From Bradyrhizobium elkanii USDA 76 (lineage in GTDB: Bacteria; Pseudomonadota; Alphaproteobacteria; Rhizobiales; Xanthobacteraceae), in contig NZ_CP066356.1 in NCBI RefSeq assembly GCF_023278185.1, positions 7,742,001 to 7,806,000 on the forward strand: DNA of 64,000 nucleotides, in the 5' to 3' direction. Positions 46,048 through 55,622 of the stretch are shown one piece after another; position 1 is the first letter of the stretch, and each line of letters begins with the position of its first letter. A program made the translations under genes and the position numbers. The notes below the pieces were generated by a model. It was given only the letters and a program-made list of their open reading frames with translations. It made no database searches and was not told where the DNA came from.

Positions 46048-46902
46048 ATGACCTCACTGCGTTTCGTGGAGCAGCTGCGCGACCTCGTCGGCGGCGTCGA
46101 TGTGGTGCTGTCGGATATCTGGGGCGTCGTGCACAACGGGCTCGAGTCCTTTCCCGAGGCCTGCGAGGCACTGCATACGTTCCGCCAGCAGGGCGGCACG
46201 GTCATCCTGATCACCAACGCGCCGCGGCCGGCCGATTCCGTGCAGCGACAGCTGCGCAAGCTCGGCGTCGCCGACGAGACCTATGATGCGATCGTCTCCT
46301 CGGGCGACCTGACGCGCCATTTCGTTTCTGATCATCCCGGCCAGAAGATCTTCTGGATCGGCCCGGAGCGCGACAGCTCGATCCACCGCGGCCTCGACGC
46401 CACCTTGGTGCCGCTGGAGCAGGCCGACTACATCATCTGCACCGGCCTGTTCGACGACGAGACCGAGTCGGCCGAAGATTATCGCGACACGCTGCTGAAG
46501 GCGCTCGAGCGCAAGCTCACGCTGGTCTGCGCCAATCCCGATATCGTGGTCGAGCGCGGCGACCGGCTGATCTATTGCGCCGGCGCGGTCGCCGAACTCT
46601 ATCGCGAGCTCGGCGGCGAGGTGATCTTCTACGGCAAGCCGCACCGGCCGGTCTATGAGCGCGCCATGGCGCTGGCGACCGAGCGCCGCGGGCGTCCGAC
46701 CGAGCTCAGCCGCGTGCTCGCGATCGGCGATTCCGTGCGCACCGATCTCACCGGCGCCCACGGCTTCGGCATCGATCTTTTGTTCGTCACCCGCGGCATC
46801 CATTCCGAACAGTTCGAGGGCATCGAGCAGCTCGATGCGGCCTCGATCAAGGAATTGTTCGGCCATCCGCCACGCGCGCTGATGCGCGAGCTGAAGTGGT
46901 AG
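46048..46902 (+). CDS. HAD-superfamily hydrolase (TIGR01459 type)
   Basis: A 284-residue HAD subclass IIA phosphatase-like protein. Motif I is LSDIWGVVHNG; the usual DxDGT is DIWGV, which keeps the nucleophile Asp and is characteristic of the TIGR01459 group. ITNAPRP is motif II, YGKPHRP motif III, and IGDSVRTDLTGAHGFG motif IV. The substrate is unknown; related enzymes act on small sugar or nucleotide phosphates. It follows the EAL gene by 15 bp and is probably co-transcribed. Confidence 0.9.
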   Translation: MTSLRFVEQLRDLVGGVDVVLSDIWGVVHNGLESFPEACEALHTFRQQGGTVILITNAPRPADSVQRQLRKLGVADETYDAIVSSGDLTRHFVSDHPGQKIFWIGPERDSSIHRGLDATLVPLEQADYIICTGLFDDETESAEDYRDTLLKALERKLTLVCANPDIVVERGDRLIYCAGAVAELYRELGGEVIFYGKPHRPVYERAMALATERRGRPTELSRVLAIGDSVRTDLTGAHGFGIDLLFVTRGIHSEQFEGIEQLDAASIKELFGHPPRALMRELKW

Positions 46903-47250
46903 CGGGCAACTCCGCAGCGGCGCGCCGCCAAAATATCGAAAACAACCCCATGCAAAGGAGTCGGCGGCGGCCGACGTTCGACCAGCGGACTTGACACGTC
47001 GGGCAACTCAGGGATATATTTCTAATATTCCGAAATGGTGCGAGCGCCATCCAGTGTCATCACCCGCGCATGCGGGTGATCCAGTATTCCAGAGGCGGTC
47101 GTGCTTGAGCCGAGGGGCCGCGGCGTACTGGATCGCCCGGTTGAACCGGGCGATGACAGGTGAGGATGAGGACGCAGCTAGCCAGCGCGAAGACGCGACT
47201 TCTGCCCGGGCATGACAAGATATTCAGTCGATGCAATCGATGTCGGGCGG
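46903..47250. other. Gene-free region with one palindromic repeat
   Basis: I see no credible gene between the HAD gene and the convergent cheY. The main structure is the inverted repeat at 47054-47160. Confidence 0.6.
47054..47160. repeat. Palindromic repeat (GTGTCATCACCCGC type)
   Basis: GTGTCATCACCCGCGCATGCGGGTGATCCAGTA opposes TACTGGATCGCCCGGTTGAACCGGGCGATGACA. Each arm has its own hairpin. It lies between two convergent genes. Confidence 0.85.
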
Positions 47251-47646
47251 TTACGCCGTCGCCATGTCCGGGAAGACCGCCTCGATCTTGGTCTTCAGCG
47301 TGGCCGCATTGAACGGCTTGACGATGTAGTTGTTCACGCCGGCCTTCTTGGCCGCGATCACGTTCTCGGTCTTGGATTCCGCCGTGATCATGATGAAGGG
47401 CGTGGTCGCGAGGTTGGGATCGGCGCGGACTTCCTTGAGCAGGTCGTAGCCGGTCATCGGCTCCATGTTCCAGTCGGAAATCACCAGGCCGTACTTCTTG
47501 CCGCGCATCTTGTTCAGCGCTGCGGAGCCGTCGGAGGCATCGTCGATATTCTCGAATCCAAGCTGCTTGAGAAGATTCCGGATGATGCGGATCATGGTGC
47601 TGTAATCATCAACCACCAGAACCGGCATGGACAAATCAACCGCCAT
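47251..47646 (-). CDS. cheY: CheY-like single-domain response regulator
   Basis: A 131-residue receiver-only protein. The key residues are Asp 13-14 (VVDDYSTM), the phospho-acceptor Asp 58 (VISDWNM), the Thr of MITAESKTENV and the Lys of YIVKPFNAATL. The sequence closely follows chemotaxis CheY (MIRIIRNLLKQLGF; DWNMEPMTG). It stands alone without che genes, so it may be an orphan CheY serving a flagellar motor encoded elsewhere. I chose ATG 47646 with GGGGGAAAG before it. Confidence 0.93.
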   Translation of the reverse strand: MAVDLSMPVLVVDDYSTMIRIIRNLLKQLGFENIDDASDGSAALNKMRGKKYGLVISDWNMEPMTGYDLLKEVRADPNLATTPFIMITAESKTENVIAAKKAGVNNYIVKPFNAATLKTKIEAVFPDMATA

Positions 47647-47857
47647 CTTTCCCCCCAAAACACAAACGCAACTTGGCTTCTGCACGAACGCAGCTTTCCG
47701 CCAACGACTAACAGCAGCCGTTAAACAGCGCGTTAACCGGCTGAATCCGGATTGTTACGGATTTGACGCGATTTTCGCTACCTTGACTTCCACACCGCCG
47801 CCGCGTCACGGTCCGGCCCGCACCAATCATGCTTAAGAATCCTTGAAGAATACACTC

Positions 47858-48829
47858 ATGAGCACCGGCTTTACCGTTATCCGCGACAACACCCCCGCAA
47901 GCGCCATTCCGAAAGGCGCCGTGGTCGCGATGGGCAATTTCGATGGCGTCCATCTCGGTCACCGCGCCGTGATCGGCGCGGCGCTTGCGATGGGCCGAGC
48001 ACACGGCGTGCCCGCGCTCGCCGTGACCTTCGAGCCGCATCCGCGCAGCTTCTTCAGCCCCAACACCCCGCAATTCCGTCTCACGGACGAGACCAACAAG
48101 CTGCGGCTGCTCGCGGCCACCGGGCTCGCCGGTGCCGTCGTGATGACCTTCGACAAGGCGCGCGCCGGCACCTCGGCACAGGATTTCATTCACCACGACC
48201 TGATCGGCCGGCTCGGCATCAGCGGGATCGCGGTCGGTTACGACTTCCATTTCGGCAAGGGCCGGGTCGGCTCGCCGAGCCTCCTGGTCAGCGAAGCGCC
48301 GCGGCTCGGCATCGAGGTCGATGTGCAGGCCCATGTCGACATCGAGGAACGCCCGGTTTCCTCCAGCGCCATCCGCATGGCGCTCGCCGAGGGTGAGATC
48401 GCGGATGCGACCACGATGCTGGGCGGACCGTGGTTCGTCACCGGCAAGGTGATCCACGGCGAGAAGCGCGGCCGCGACCTCGGCTACCCCACCGCCAATA
48501 TCCGCCTCGACAAGCATTGCGGCCTGAAGCACGGCATCTACGCGGTACGGGTCGGCAAGGGCTCGCAACGGTTCGACGGTGTCGCAAGCTTCGGGCGCCG
48601 ACCGACCTTCGACAACGGCGCGCCGCTGCTCGAGGCGTTCCTGTTCGACTTCAAGGGCGATCTGTATGACGCGGTCCTTGATGTCGCATTCATCGGTTTC
48701 ATTCGCGAAGAGCTGAAATTCGACACCATCGAGGCGTTGATACGCCAGATGGATGACGACAGCGCCAAGGCGCGCGCGGTGCTGGCCGCAGCGCCCGACG
48801 CGTTCCCGCAGCTCGGAGTGATTGGTTGA
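47858..48829 (+). CDS. ribF: Bifunctional riboflavin kinase/FAD synthetase
   Basis: Phosphorylates riboflavin to FMN and adenylates it to FAD, using the product of the pathway that includes ribH at 22 kb. The 323-residue product has an N-terminal nucleotidyltransferase domain (GNFDGVHLGHRAVI; FEPHPRSFF) and a C-terminal flavokinase domain (about 185-310; GRDLGYPTANI; GRRPTFD). I chose ATG 47858; TTG 47843 is in frame. No FMN riboswitch is seen here. The next gene overlaps its stop. Confidence 0.95.
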   Translation: MSTGFTVIRDNTPASAIPKGAVVAMGNFDGVHLGHRAVIGAALAMGRAHGVPALAVTFEPHPRSFFSPNTPQFRLTDETNKLRLLAATGLAGAVVMTFDKARAGTSAQDFIHHDLIGRLGISGIAVGYDFHFGKGRVGSPSLLVSEAPRLGIEVDVQAHVDIEERPVSSSAIRMALAEGEIADATTMLGGPWFVTGKVIHGEKRGRDLGYPTANIRLDKHCGLKHGIYAVRVGKGSQRFDGVASFGRRPTFDNGAPLLEAFLFDFKGDLYDAVLDVAFIGFIREELKFDTIEALIRQMDDDSAKARAVLAAAPDAFPQLGVIG

Positions 48830-49377
48830 ACAGGACTGAAAAGCAAAAAATGCTGGCGGGCGAACTGTATCGCCCCGATGCAGAGCTCGCCGCCGACCAT
48901 ACCGCGGCGGAACACTGGATGACGCGCTACAACGCCTCGGGTGCATCGTCCGCGGCCGAGTTGCACGCGCTGCTCGGCGAGCGCTTCCGCACGGTCGGCA
49001 GGGATGCCGTGATCCGCCCGCCGTTCTTCTGCGACTACGGCAGCAATATCCGCCTCGGCGACGGCGTGTTCCTCAACTTCAATTGCGTGATCCTCGACGT
49101 CGTCGAGGTCGTGATCGGCGATCGGACCCAGATCGGACCCGCGGTGCAGATCTATACCGCCGACCACCCGCGCGATGCCGAAACCCGCCGCGCCGGGCTG
49201 GAATTCGGCCGCCCGATCCGGATCGGCAGCGACGTCTGGATCGGCGGGGGTGCCATCATCCTGCCCGGCGTCACGATCGGCGACGGCGCCCTGGTCGGGG
49301 CCGGCAGCGTGGTCACACGGAACGTCGCCCCCGGCGCGATCGTGGCGGGAAATCCGGCCCGGGCACGGCCGGCCTGA
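48826..49377 (+). CDS. Maltose/nodulation-type O-acetyltransferase (LbH family)
   Basis: A 183-residue left-handed beta-helix acetyltransferase of the Maa/LacA/NodL group that uses acetyl-CoA. The N-terminal Maa domain TEKQKMLAGELYRPD fixes the start at TTG 48826, which overlaps the ribF stop (TTGA); GGAG lies about nine bases upstream, and ATG 48850 would cut the domain. The catalytic His is in the YTADHPRD segment, and hexapeptide repeats follow (IGSDVWIGGGAIILPGVTIG, then VTRNVAPGAIVAGNPAR). A sugar acceptor is likely. Position between ribF and ileS suggests only shared transcription. Confidence 0.88.
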   Translation: MNRTEKQKMLAGELYRPDAELAADHTAAEHWMTRYNASGASSAAELHALLGERFRTVGRDAVIRPPFFCDYGSNIRLGDGVFLNFNCVILDVVEVVIGDRTQIGPAVQIYTADHPRDAETRRAGLEFGRPIRIGSDVWIGGGAIILPGVTIGDGALVGAGSVVTRNVAPGAIVAGNPARARPA

Positions 49378-49586
49378 GCCGCGCCATGCGCGGGCCGCCG
49401 GCCACCGGGGGCTTTGCGATTTCCCCGTCCGGCTGCTATGGAAACCCCATGTTTTCGCGGCGCATCATACGGATTAGCTGCCCGGCTTCCGCCTGAGCCT
49501 GAAGGCTCGGCGCAAGACCGGGACTTCGCCGTTTCACCCGCGATTGATCGCGTATCCGCGCCCGCACCTGCCAAATCAGAGCTTTC

Positions 49587-52500
49587 ATGTCCGACAAGCC
49601 GCAAAAGACCGACGCCCAAAAGACTGACGTTAGGGACTATTCCAAGACCCTTTACCTGCCGCAGACGGAATTCCCGATGCGCGCCGGCCTGCCCCAGCGC
49701 GAGCCGGAAATCCTGAAATACTGGAACGAGATCGGCCTCTACGACAAGCTCCGCCAGGCAGCCGAAGGCCGTGCCAAATTCGTGCTGCATGACGGCCCGC
49801 CCTACGCCAACGGCAACATCCATATCGGGCACGCGCTGAACAAGATCCTCAAGGACGTCGTGACCAAGAGCCAGCAGATGCTCGGCTTCGACTCCAACTA
49901 CGTGCCGGGCTGGGACTGCCACGGCCTGCCGATCGAATGGAAGATCGAGGAGGAGAACTACCGCTCCAAGGGCAAGCAGAAGCCCGATTTCCGCCACTCC
50001 GCGGCGATGGTCGCGTTCCGTAGGGAATGCCGTGCCTATGCGACGCACTGGATCAACGTGCAGCGCGAGGAGTTCAAGCGGCTCGGCATCATCGGCGACT
50101 GGGATCATCCCTACCAGACGATGAGCTATCCGGCCGAAGCCCAGATCGCCCGCGAGCTGATGAAGTTCGCGGCCAACGGCACGCTCTATCGCGGCTCGAA
50201 GCCGGTGATGTGGAGCGTGGTCGAGAAGACCGCGCTTGCCGAAGCCGAGGTCGAATACGAGGACCACACCTCGGACATGGTGTGGGTGAAATTCCCGGTC
50301 ACCTCGCCGGCGCATGGCGCGCTGGCCAATGCCTCGGTCGTGATCTGGACCACCACGCCGTGGACGCTGCCCGGCAACCGCGCCATCTCGTTCTCGCCGA
50401 AGATCGCCTATGGCCTCTACAAGGTGACGGATGCGCCGGCGGACAATTGGGCGAAGACCGGCGATCTCCTGATCCTGGCCGACGCGCTTGCCGCCGAGGT
50501 GTTCAAGCAGGCGCGCGTCACGTCCTATGAGAAGGTCCGCGATATTCCCGGCGACACGCTGGACGCGGTCGAATGCGCTCATCCGCTGCGCGGCTTCGGT
50601 GGCGGCTACGAATTCATCGTGCCGCTGCTCGAAGGCGAGCATGTCACCGACGACACCGGCACCGGCTTCGTGCACACCGCGCCGAGCCACGGCCGCGAGG
50701 ACTTCGACGTCTGGACGGCCAACACCCGCGAGCTCGATGCGCGCGGCATCCCGACGGCGATCCCGTATACGGTCGACGAGAACGGCGCCTACACGGCGCA
50801 GGCGCCGGGCTTCACCGGCAAACGCGTGCTCAACGACAAGGGCGAGAAGGGCGACGCCAACGAGGCCGTGATCAAGGCGCTGATCGAGGCCGGCAAGCTG
50901 CTCGCGCGCGGCCGCCTCAAGCACCAGTATCCGCACTCCTGGCGCTCCAAGAAGCCGGTGATCTTCCGCAACACGCCGCAATGGTTCATCGCGATGGACA
51001 AGCCCATCGCCGAGAACGGCCATGCGAAAAAGGGCGACACGCTGCGCGCCCGCGCGCTGCACGCGATCTCGGTCACGCAATGGGTGCCGCCGGCCGGCGA
51101 AAACCGCATCAACGGCATGATCGCCAACCGTCCCGACTGGGTGATCTCGCGCCAGCGCGCCTGGGGCGTGCCGATCGCCGTGTTCGTGCGCGAGAACAGC
51201 GACGGTTCGGCCGAGATCCTGCAGGACGAGGTCGTCAACCAGCGCATCACCGAGGCGTTCATGGAGGAAGGCGCCGACGCCTGGTACATGGACGGCGCCC
51301 GCGAGCGTTTCCTCGGGTCACGCGCGTCCGAGAACTGGAAGAAGGTCGACGACATCTGCGACGTCTGGTTCGATTCCGGCTCCACGCACGCCTTCGTGCT
51401 GGAAGACCGCCAGAACTTCCCGCAGCTCGGCAACATCGTCCGCAAGGTCGATGGCGGCAACGACACCGTGATGTATCTCGAAGGCAGCGACCAGCATCGC
51501 GGCTGGTTCCACTCGTCGCTGCTGGAAAGCGCCGGCACGCGCGGACGCGCGCCGTATGACATCGTGCTGACCCACGGCTTCACGCTCGACGAGAACGGCC
51601 GCAAGATGTCGAAGTCGCTCGGCAACACGGTCGAGCCGCAGAAGGTGATCAAGGATTCCGGCGCGGATATCCTGCGCCTTTGGGTGTGCGCCACCGACTA
51701 TGCCGACGACCAGCGCATCGGCCCGGAGATCCTCAAGAACACTATCGAGACCTATCGCAAGCTGCGCAACTCGATCCGCTGGATGCTCGGCACGCTGCAT
51801 CATTTCAAGCCGAGCGAGAAAGTCGCCTTTGCCGAGATGCCCGAGCTCGAGCGGCTGATGCTGCACGAGCTCGCCGGCCACGCCGAGACCATCCGCAAGG
51901 CCTATGCCGACTTCGACTACAAGACCGTGGTCGCAAGCCTCGCGGCGTTCATGAACTCCGAGCTGTCGGCGTTCTACTTCGACATCCGCAAGGACACGCT
52001 GTATTGCGATCCGCCGTCCTCGGTGGCGCGCAAGGCGGCGCTGACCACGATCGATCTGCTCTGCGACGCGATCCTGAAATGGCTGGCGCCGATCCTCAGC
52101 TTCACCACCGACGAGGCCTGGCGGATGTATCGGCCGAACGCCGAGCCTTCGGTGCATCTGACGTTGTTCCCCGAAGGTCTCGAGCAGTTCCGCGACGACG
52201 CGCTTGCCGCGAAGTGGGAGACGATCCGCAACGTTCGCCGCGTCGTCACCGGTGCGCTCGAACTCGAACGCGCCGCCAAGCGCATCGGCTCCTCGCTCGA
52301 GGCATCGCCGGTGATCTACGTCGCCGACCGGCAGATGCTGGCCACATTGTTCGACATCGATCTCGCCGAAGTCTGCATCACCTCGAACTACGAGGTGCGC
52401 GAGGGCGAGGCGCCGGCGAACGCCTTTCGCCTGGATACCGTGCCTGGCGTTGCGGTCGTGGTCGAGAAGGCGGTCGGCACCAAATGCGCCCGTTCGTGGA

Positions 52501-52601
52501 AGATCCTGCCGACGGTGGGCGAGGACGGCGAATATCCCGACGTCTCGCCGCGCGATGCGCAAGCGCTGCGCGAATGGAAGGCGCTGGGGGGCATCTCCTA
52601 A
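49587..52601 (+). CDS. ileS: Isoleucine-tRNA ligase
   Basis: A class I synthetase of 1004 residues that charges tRNA-Ile and edits valine. Seen: the HIGH motif in [16 protein letters not shown] (residues about 72-87), the CP1 editing domain ([16 protein letters not shown] and [12 protein letters not shown]), the Trp-rich [11 protein letters not shown] segment, KMSKS in [10 protein letters not shown] and the anticodon-binding helical region. The C-terminal zinc finger common in E. coli-type IleRS is not evident. The start is ATG 49587. The 209-bp gap upstream holds no gene. A palindromic repeat lies between it and lspA. Confidence 0.97.
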   Translation: MSDKPQKTDAQKTDVRDYSKTLYLPQTEFPMRAGLPQREPEILKYWNEIGLYDKLRQAAEGRAKFVLHDGPPYANGNIHIGHALNKILKDVVTKSQQMLGFDSNYVPGWDCHGLPIEWKIEEENYRSKGKQKPDFRHSAAMVAFRRECRAYATHWINVQREEFKRLGIIGDWDHPYQTMSYPAEAQIARELMKFAANGTLYRGSKPVMWSVVEKTALAEAEVEYEDHTSDMVWVKFPVTSPAHGALANASVVIWTTTPWTLPGNRAISFSPKIAYGLYKVTDAPADNWAKTGDLLILADALAAEVFKQARVTSYEKVRDIPGDTLDAVECAHPLRGFGGGYEFIVPLLEGEHVTDDTGTGFVHTAPSHGREDFDVWTANTRELDARGIPTAIPYTVDENGAYTAQAPGFTGKRVLNDKGEKGDANEAVIKALIEAGKLLARGRLKHQYPHSWRSKKPVIFRNTPQWFIAMDKPIAENGHAKKGDTLRARALHAISVTQWVPPAGENRINGMIANRPDWVISRQRAWGVPIAVFVRENSDGSAEILQDEVVNQRITEAFMEEGADAWYMDGARERFLGSRASENWKKVDDICDVWFDSGSTHAFVLEDRQNFPQLGNIVRKVDGGNDTVMYLEGSDQHRGWFHSSLLESAGTRGRAPYDIVLTHGFTLDENGRKMSKSLGNTVEPQKVIKDSGADILRLWVCATDYADDQRIGPEILKNTIETYRKLRNSIRWMLGTLHHFKPSEKVAFAEMPELERLMLHELAGHAETIRKAYADFDYKTVVASLAAFMNSELSAFYFDIRKDTLYCDPPSSVARKAALTTIDLLCDAILKWLAPILSFTTDEAWRMYRPNAEPSVHLTLFPEGLEQFRDDALAAKWETIRNVRRVVTGALELERAAKRIGSSLEASPVIYVADRQMLATLFDIDLAEVCITSNYEVREGEAPANAFRLDTVPGVAVVVEKAVGTKCARSWKILPTVGEDGEYPDVSPRDAQALREWKALGGIS

Positions 52602-52607
52602 TTGTCC

Positions 52608-52730
52608 GTCGTCCCGGCGAAAGCCGGGACCCATAACCACTGCTGTCTCGAATGGACGAAGGTTGATGACCCCGAGTCATTCAAACAATACCCGGCACGG
52701 CGTATGGGTCCCGGCCTTCGCCGGGACGAC
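52608..52730. repeat. Palindromic repeat, GTCGTCCC family, copy 5
   Basis: GTCGTCCCGGCGAAAGCCGGGACCCATAACCAC opposes TATGGGTCCCGGCCTTCGCCGGGACGAC. It fills the gap between ileS (stop 52601) and lspA (start 52749). Confidence 0.9.
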
Positions 52731-52748
52731 GCCATTGGCGGCAAGCCG

Positions 52749-53246
52749 ATGACCCCTCCCCTCCGCACCGGCGTGATCACGGCGATCATCACCCTGATCG
52801 CCGACCAGGCCTCCAAGCTCTGGCTGCTCCACGTCCTCGACATCGCGCACCACGCCCCGGTGACCGTGACGCCGTTCTTCGACCTGGTGCTCGCCTGGAA
52901 TCCCGGGATCAGTTTCGGCTGGTTCCAGAGCGAGACCCCGGCGGCCCAGATCCTGCTGATGGTGATCAAGGCCGCGGCCGTGATCGCGCTGGCGATCTGG
53001 ATGGCGCGGTCGCGGACCTGGCTCGCGACGGTGTCGCTCGGCCTGATCATCGGCGGTGCCATCGGGAACGGCATCGACCGCTTCGCCTATGGCGCGGTGG
53101 TCGATTTTGCCCTGCTTCATGCCGAGATCGGGGGAAAAACCTTCAATTGGTACATCTTCAACCTCGCCGACGTAGCCATCGTTGCTGGCGTGGCAGCCCT
53201 ATTGTATGATTCTGTGGTGGGGACCCCCGCCGTAAAAGCGCCCTGA
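52749..53246 (+). CDS. lspA: Lipoprotein signal peptidase
   Basis: An inner-membrane aspartyl peptidase that removes the signal from diacylglyceryl prolipoproteins, acting after Lgt. The 165-residue product has four membrane helices. The catalytic dyad lies in GGAIGNGIDRF...VVDF and FNLADVAI. The start is ATG 52749; the frame before it is repeat-derived. ileS-lspA order is widely conserved, and here a repeat has expanded the junction. Confidence 0.96.
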   Translation: MTPPLRTGVITAIITLIADQASKLWLLHVLDIAHHAPVTVTPFFDLVLAWNPGISFGWFQSETPAAQILLMVIKAAAVIALAIWMARSRTWLATVSLGLIIGGAIGNGIDRFAYGAVVDFALLHAEIGGKTFNWYIFNLADVAIVAGVAALLYDSVVGTPAVKAP

Positions 53247-53347
53247 TCCCGGCCGATACGAGCCGGTCAGCGGTCGACACCTGTGTCAAGCGGAACTGTG
53301 CCTAAGCCAGTGATCGCTTTGACGAAATTTGAGATGGGAATGGCGCG

Positions 53348-54079
53348 ATGCGCAACACCAAAGCCCGCGGTTACCTGATCGAGACGTCCCGGCTGCCGCT
53401 GATGCGCGGCCTGCGCCTGGCGTTCGTCGCAGCCGGGATCGGCCTTGTCATGACGGCCGGCCCGGTGCGCGCCGGCGACGATGAGGATGACGGCGACGAC
53501 GGCCTGACCTTCGAAGAGCGGATCGTCGACAATCTGATGACCGGGCTCGGCGCCAAGAGCGCGGCCAGCAAGGGCATCGACTACCGCGAGCGCTCGCCGC
53601 TGGTGGTGCCGCCGAAGCTCGATTTGCCCCCGCCGGCATCGACCGCCCAGGTCAACGCGCCGAACTGGCCGAAGGACCCTGATATCGCGGCGCGCAAGGC
53701 TGCGATTGCGGCGCGCAAGAAGGAAGTCAAGAAGGAGCCGTGGCAGTCGGCAGTGGCGTTGACGCCGGCCGAGATCGAGGCCGGCCGCAAGCAGCAGACC
53801 GCCACCGATGGCCGCAAGGAGCCGCTGGAGCCCGGCGTGAGCACCAATCCATCGCTGATGCCGAGCCAGCTCGGTTACACCGGCGGCCTGCTCGGCATGT
53901 TCAAGGGGAACAGCAGCGAGTCCAAACCCTTCAAGGGCGAGCCGACGCGCGAATCCCTGACCGAGCCGCCGCCGGGCTACCAGACACCGTCCGGGGGCTA
54001 TGCCTACGGCACCGGCCCGCAGGCGCCGATGGCGAAGGAAGGCCAGTACGACGTCATGACCGGAAAACCGGTGCAGTGA
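53348..54079 (+). CDS. Periplasmic protein of unknown function between lspA and the M16 pair
   Basis: A 243-residue exported protein. A basic start is followed by a hydrophobic segment (GLRLAFVAAGIGLVMTAGPVRA) and an acidic run (DDEDDGDD). The rest is Pro/Lys/Gly-rich and probably unstructured, with short conserved-looking pieces (ERIVDNLMTGLG; YRERSPLVVPP; NWPKDPD). In other alphaproteobacteria this slot holds a DUF3035/BamF-like outer-membrane assembly component. ERSPLVVPP followed by LP is reminiscent of that family, but there is no lipobox. Homology is not proven. Confidence 0.65.
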   Translation: MRNTKARGYLIETSRLPLMRGLRLAFVAAGIGLVMTAGPVRAGDDEDDGDDGLTFEERIVDNLMTGLGAKSAASKGIDYRERSPLVVPPKLDLPPPASTAQVNAPNWPKDPDIAARKAAIAARKKEVKKEPWQSAVALTPAEIEAGRKQQTATDGRKEPLEPGVSTNPSLMPSQLGYTGGLLGMFKGNSSESKPFKGEPTRESLTEPPPGYQTPSGGYAYGTGPQAPMAKEGQYDVMTGKPVQ

Positions 54080-54230
54080 CGCTTGGCCTCCGCGGGCGAA
54101 GGCTGACATGAGCAAAGCTTAATGCGGGGCGGCGGGTGTCTCTCCGCTTCGTGACCTTGGGCACGGCAACGACCGTGTACGATGGCTTGCTTTCGCGCCC
54201 CGGCCGTGGGTCCGGGCTTTCATAAGGACC

Positions 54231-55622
54231 ATGATGCGCTCTCGCCGATCGATCACCCTGTTCGCTGCCGCATTTGTTTCCACCATCCCGCTGCCGGGTG
54301 CCAGCCTCCGCGCCCAGACCACCGTCACCTCGGAACGCCCCGCCAGTTTCACGCTCGATAACGGCCTGCAGATCGTGGTGATCCCCGACCACCGCACGCC
54401 GGTGGTCACGCAGATGATCTGGTACAAGGTCGGCTCGGCCGACGAGACGCCCGGCAAGTCGGGCCTCGCGCATTTCCTCGAGCATCTGATGTTCAAGGGC
54501 ACCGCCAAGCATCCGGCCGGCGAGTTCTCGCAGACCGTGCTGCGCGTCGGCGGCAATGAGAACGCGTTCACCTCGGTCGACTACACCGGCTACTTCCAGC
54601 GCGTGCCGCGCGAGCAGCTGCCGACCATGATGGAGTTCGAGGCCGACCGCATGACCGGCCTGATCCTCAAGGACGAGAACGTGCTGCCCGAGCGCGACGT
54701 CGTGCTGGAGGAGTTCAACATGCGGGTTGCCAACAACCCGGATGCAAGGCTGGCCGAGCAGATCATGGCCGCGCTCTATCTCAACCATCCCTATGGCCGG
54801 CCGGTGATCGGCTGGCACCAGGAGATCGAGAAGCTCGACCGCGAGGATGCGCTCGCCTTCTACCGGCGCTTCTACGCGCCGAACAACGCGATCCTGGTCA
54901 TCGCCGGCGACGTTGACGTCAAGGATGTCCGCCCGCTGGTCGAGAAGAATTTCGGCCCGATCCCGGCGCAGCATGCGATCCCCGAGAAGCGGGTCCGGCC
55001 GCAAGAGCCGACGCCTGCCGCGCCGCGCACCGTGACGCTGTCGGATCCGCGCGTCGAACAGCCGAGCCTGCGCCGCTATTACCTGGTGCCGTCGGCGACG
55101 ACGGCGGCGGCGGGCGAGAGCCAGGCGCTCGATGTGCTCGCACAGTTGATGGGCGGCGGCGCCAACTCCTATCTCTATCGCTCGCTGGTGATCGACAAGG
55201 GCCTCGCGATCTCGGCCGGTGCCAGCTACCAGGGCACCTCGCTCGATCCGTCGCAATTCTCGATCTCGGTGACGCCGAAACCCGGCGTCGAGTTCGCGCA
55301 GATCGAGGACGCGATCGACAAGGTGATCGCCGACCTCGCGCAGAACCCGGCGCGCGCCGAGGATCTCGAACGGGTCAAGACCCAGCTCATCGCGGAGGCG
55401 ATCTACGCCCAGGACAACCAGGCGACGCTGGCACGCTGGTATGGCGGCGCGCTGACCACCGGGCTCAGCATCGAGGACATCCGCAGCTGGCCGGATCGCA
55501 TTCGCGCCGTCACCGCCGAGCAGGTGCGCACTGCCGCCGCCAGCTGGCTCGACAAGAAGCGGTCGGTGACCGGCTATCTGATCAAGGATACTGCGCCGAA
55601 ACGCGAGGAGAAGCGCTCGTGA
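54231..55622 (+). CDS. M16-family zinc metallopeptidase (active subunit)
   Basis: A 463-residue exported pitrilysin-type peptidase. The signal is ITLFAAAFVSTIPLPGASLRA. The inverted zinc motif HFLEH (about residues 82-86, in SGLAHFLEHLMFKGT) has the catalytic Glu and two His, with the third ligand in the ERDVVLEEFNM helix. A second inactive M16 half follows (about 200-440). It probably degrades peptides in the periplasm. The start is ATG 54231 or 54234. Its stop overlaps the GTG start of the next gene (GTGA), so the two are translated together. Confidence 0.92.
   Translation: MMRSRRSITLFAAAFVSTIPLPGASLRAQTTVTSERPASFTLDNGLQIVVIPDHRTPVVTQMIWYKVGSADETPGKSGLAHFLEHLMFKGTAKHPAGEFSQTVLRVGGNENAFTSVDYTGYFQRVPREQLPTMMEFEADRMTGLILKDENVLPERDVVLEEFNMRVANNPDARLAEQIMAALYLNHPYGRPVIGWHQEIEKLDREDALAFYRRFYAPNNAILVIAGDVDVKDVRPLVEKNFGPIPAQHAIPEKRVRPQEPTPAAPRTVTLSDPRVEQPSLRRYYLVPSATTAAAGESQALDVLAQLMGGGANSYLYRSLVIDKGLAISAGASYQGTSLDPSQFSISVTPKPGVEFAQIEDAIDKVIADLAQNPARAEDLERVKTQLIAEAIYAQDNQATLARWYGGALTTGLSIEDIRSWPDRIRAVTAEQVRTAAASWLDKKRSVTGYLIKDTAPKREEKRS

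Noticed and set aside
49152..51080. 642-codon frame opposite ileS
   Set aside because: Antisense shadow crossing the acetyltransferase and ileS genes; no recognisable domain.
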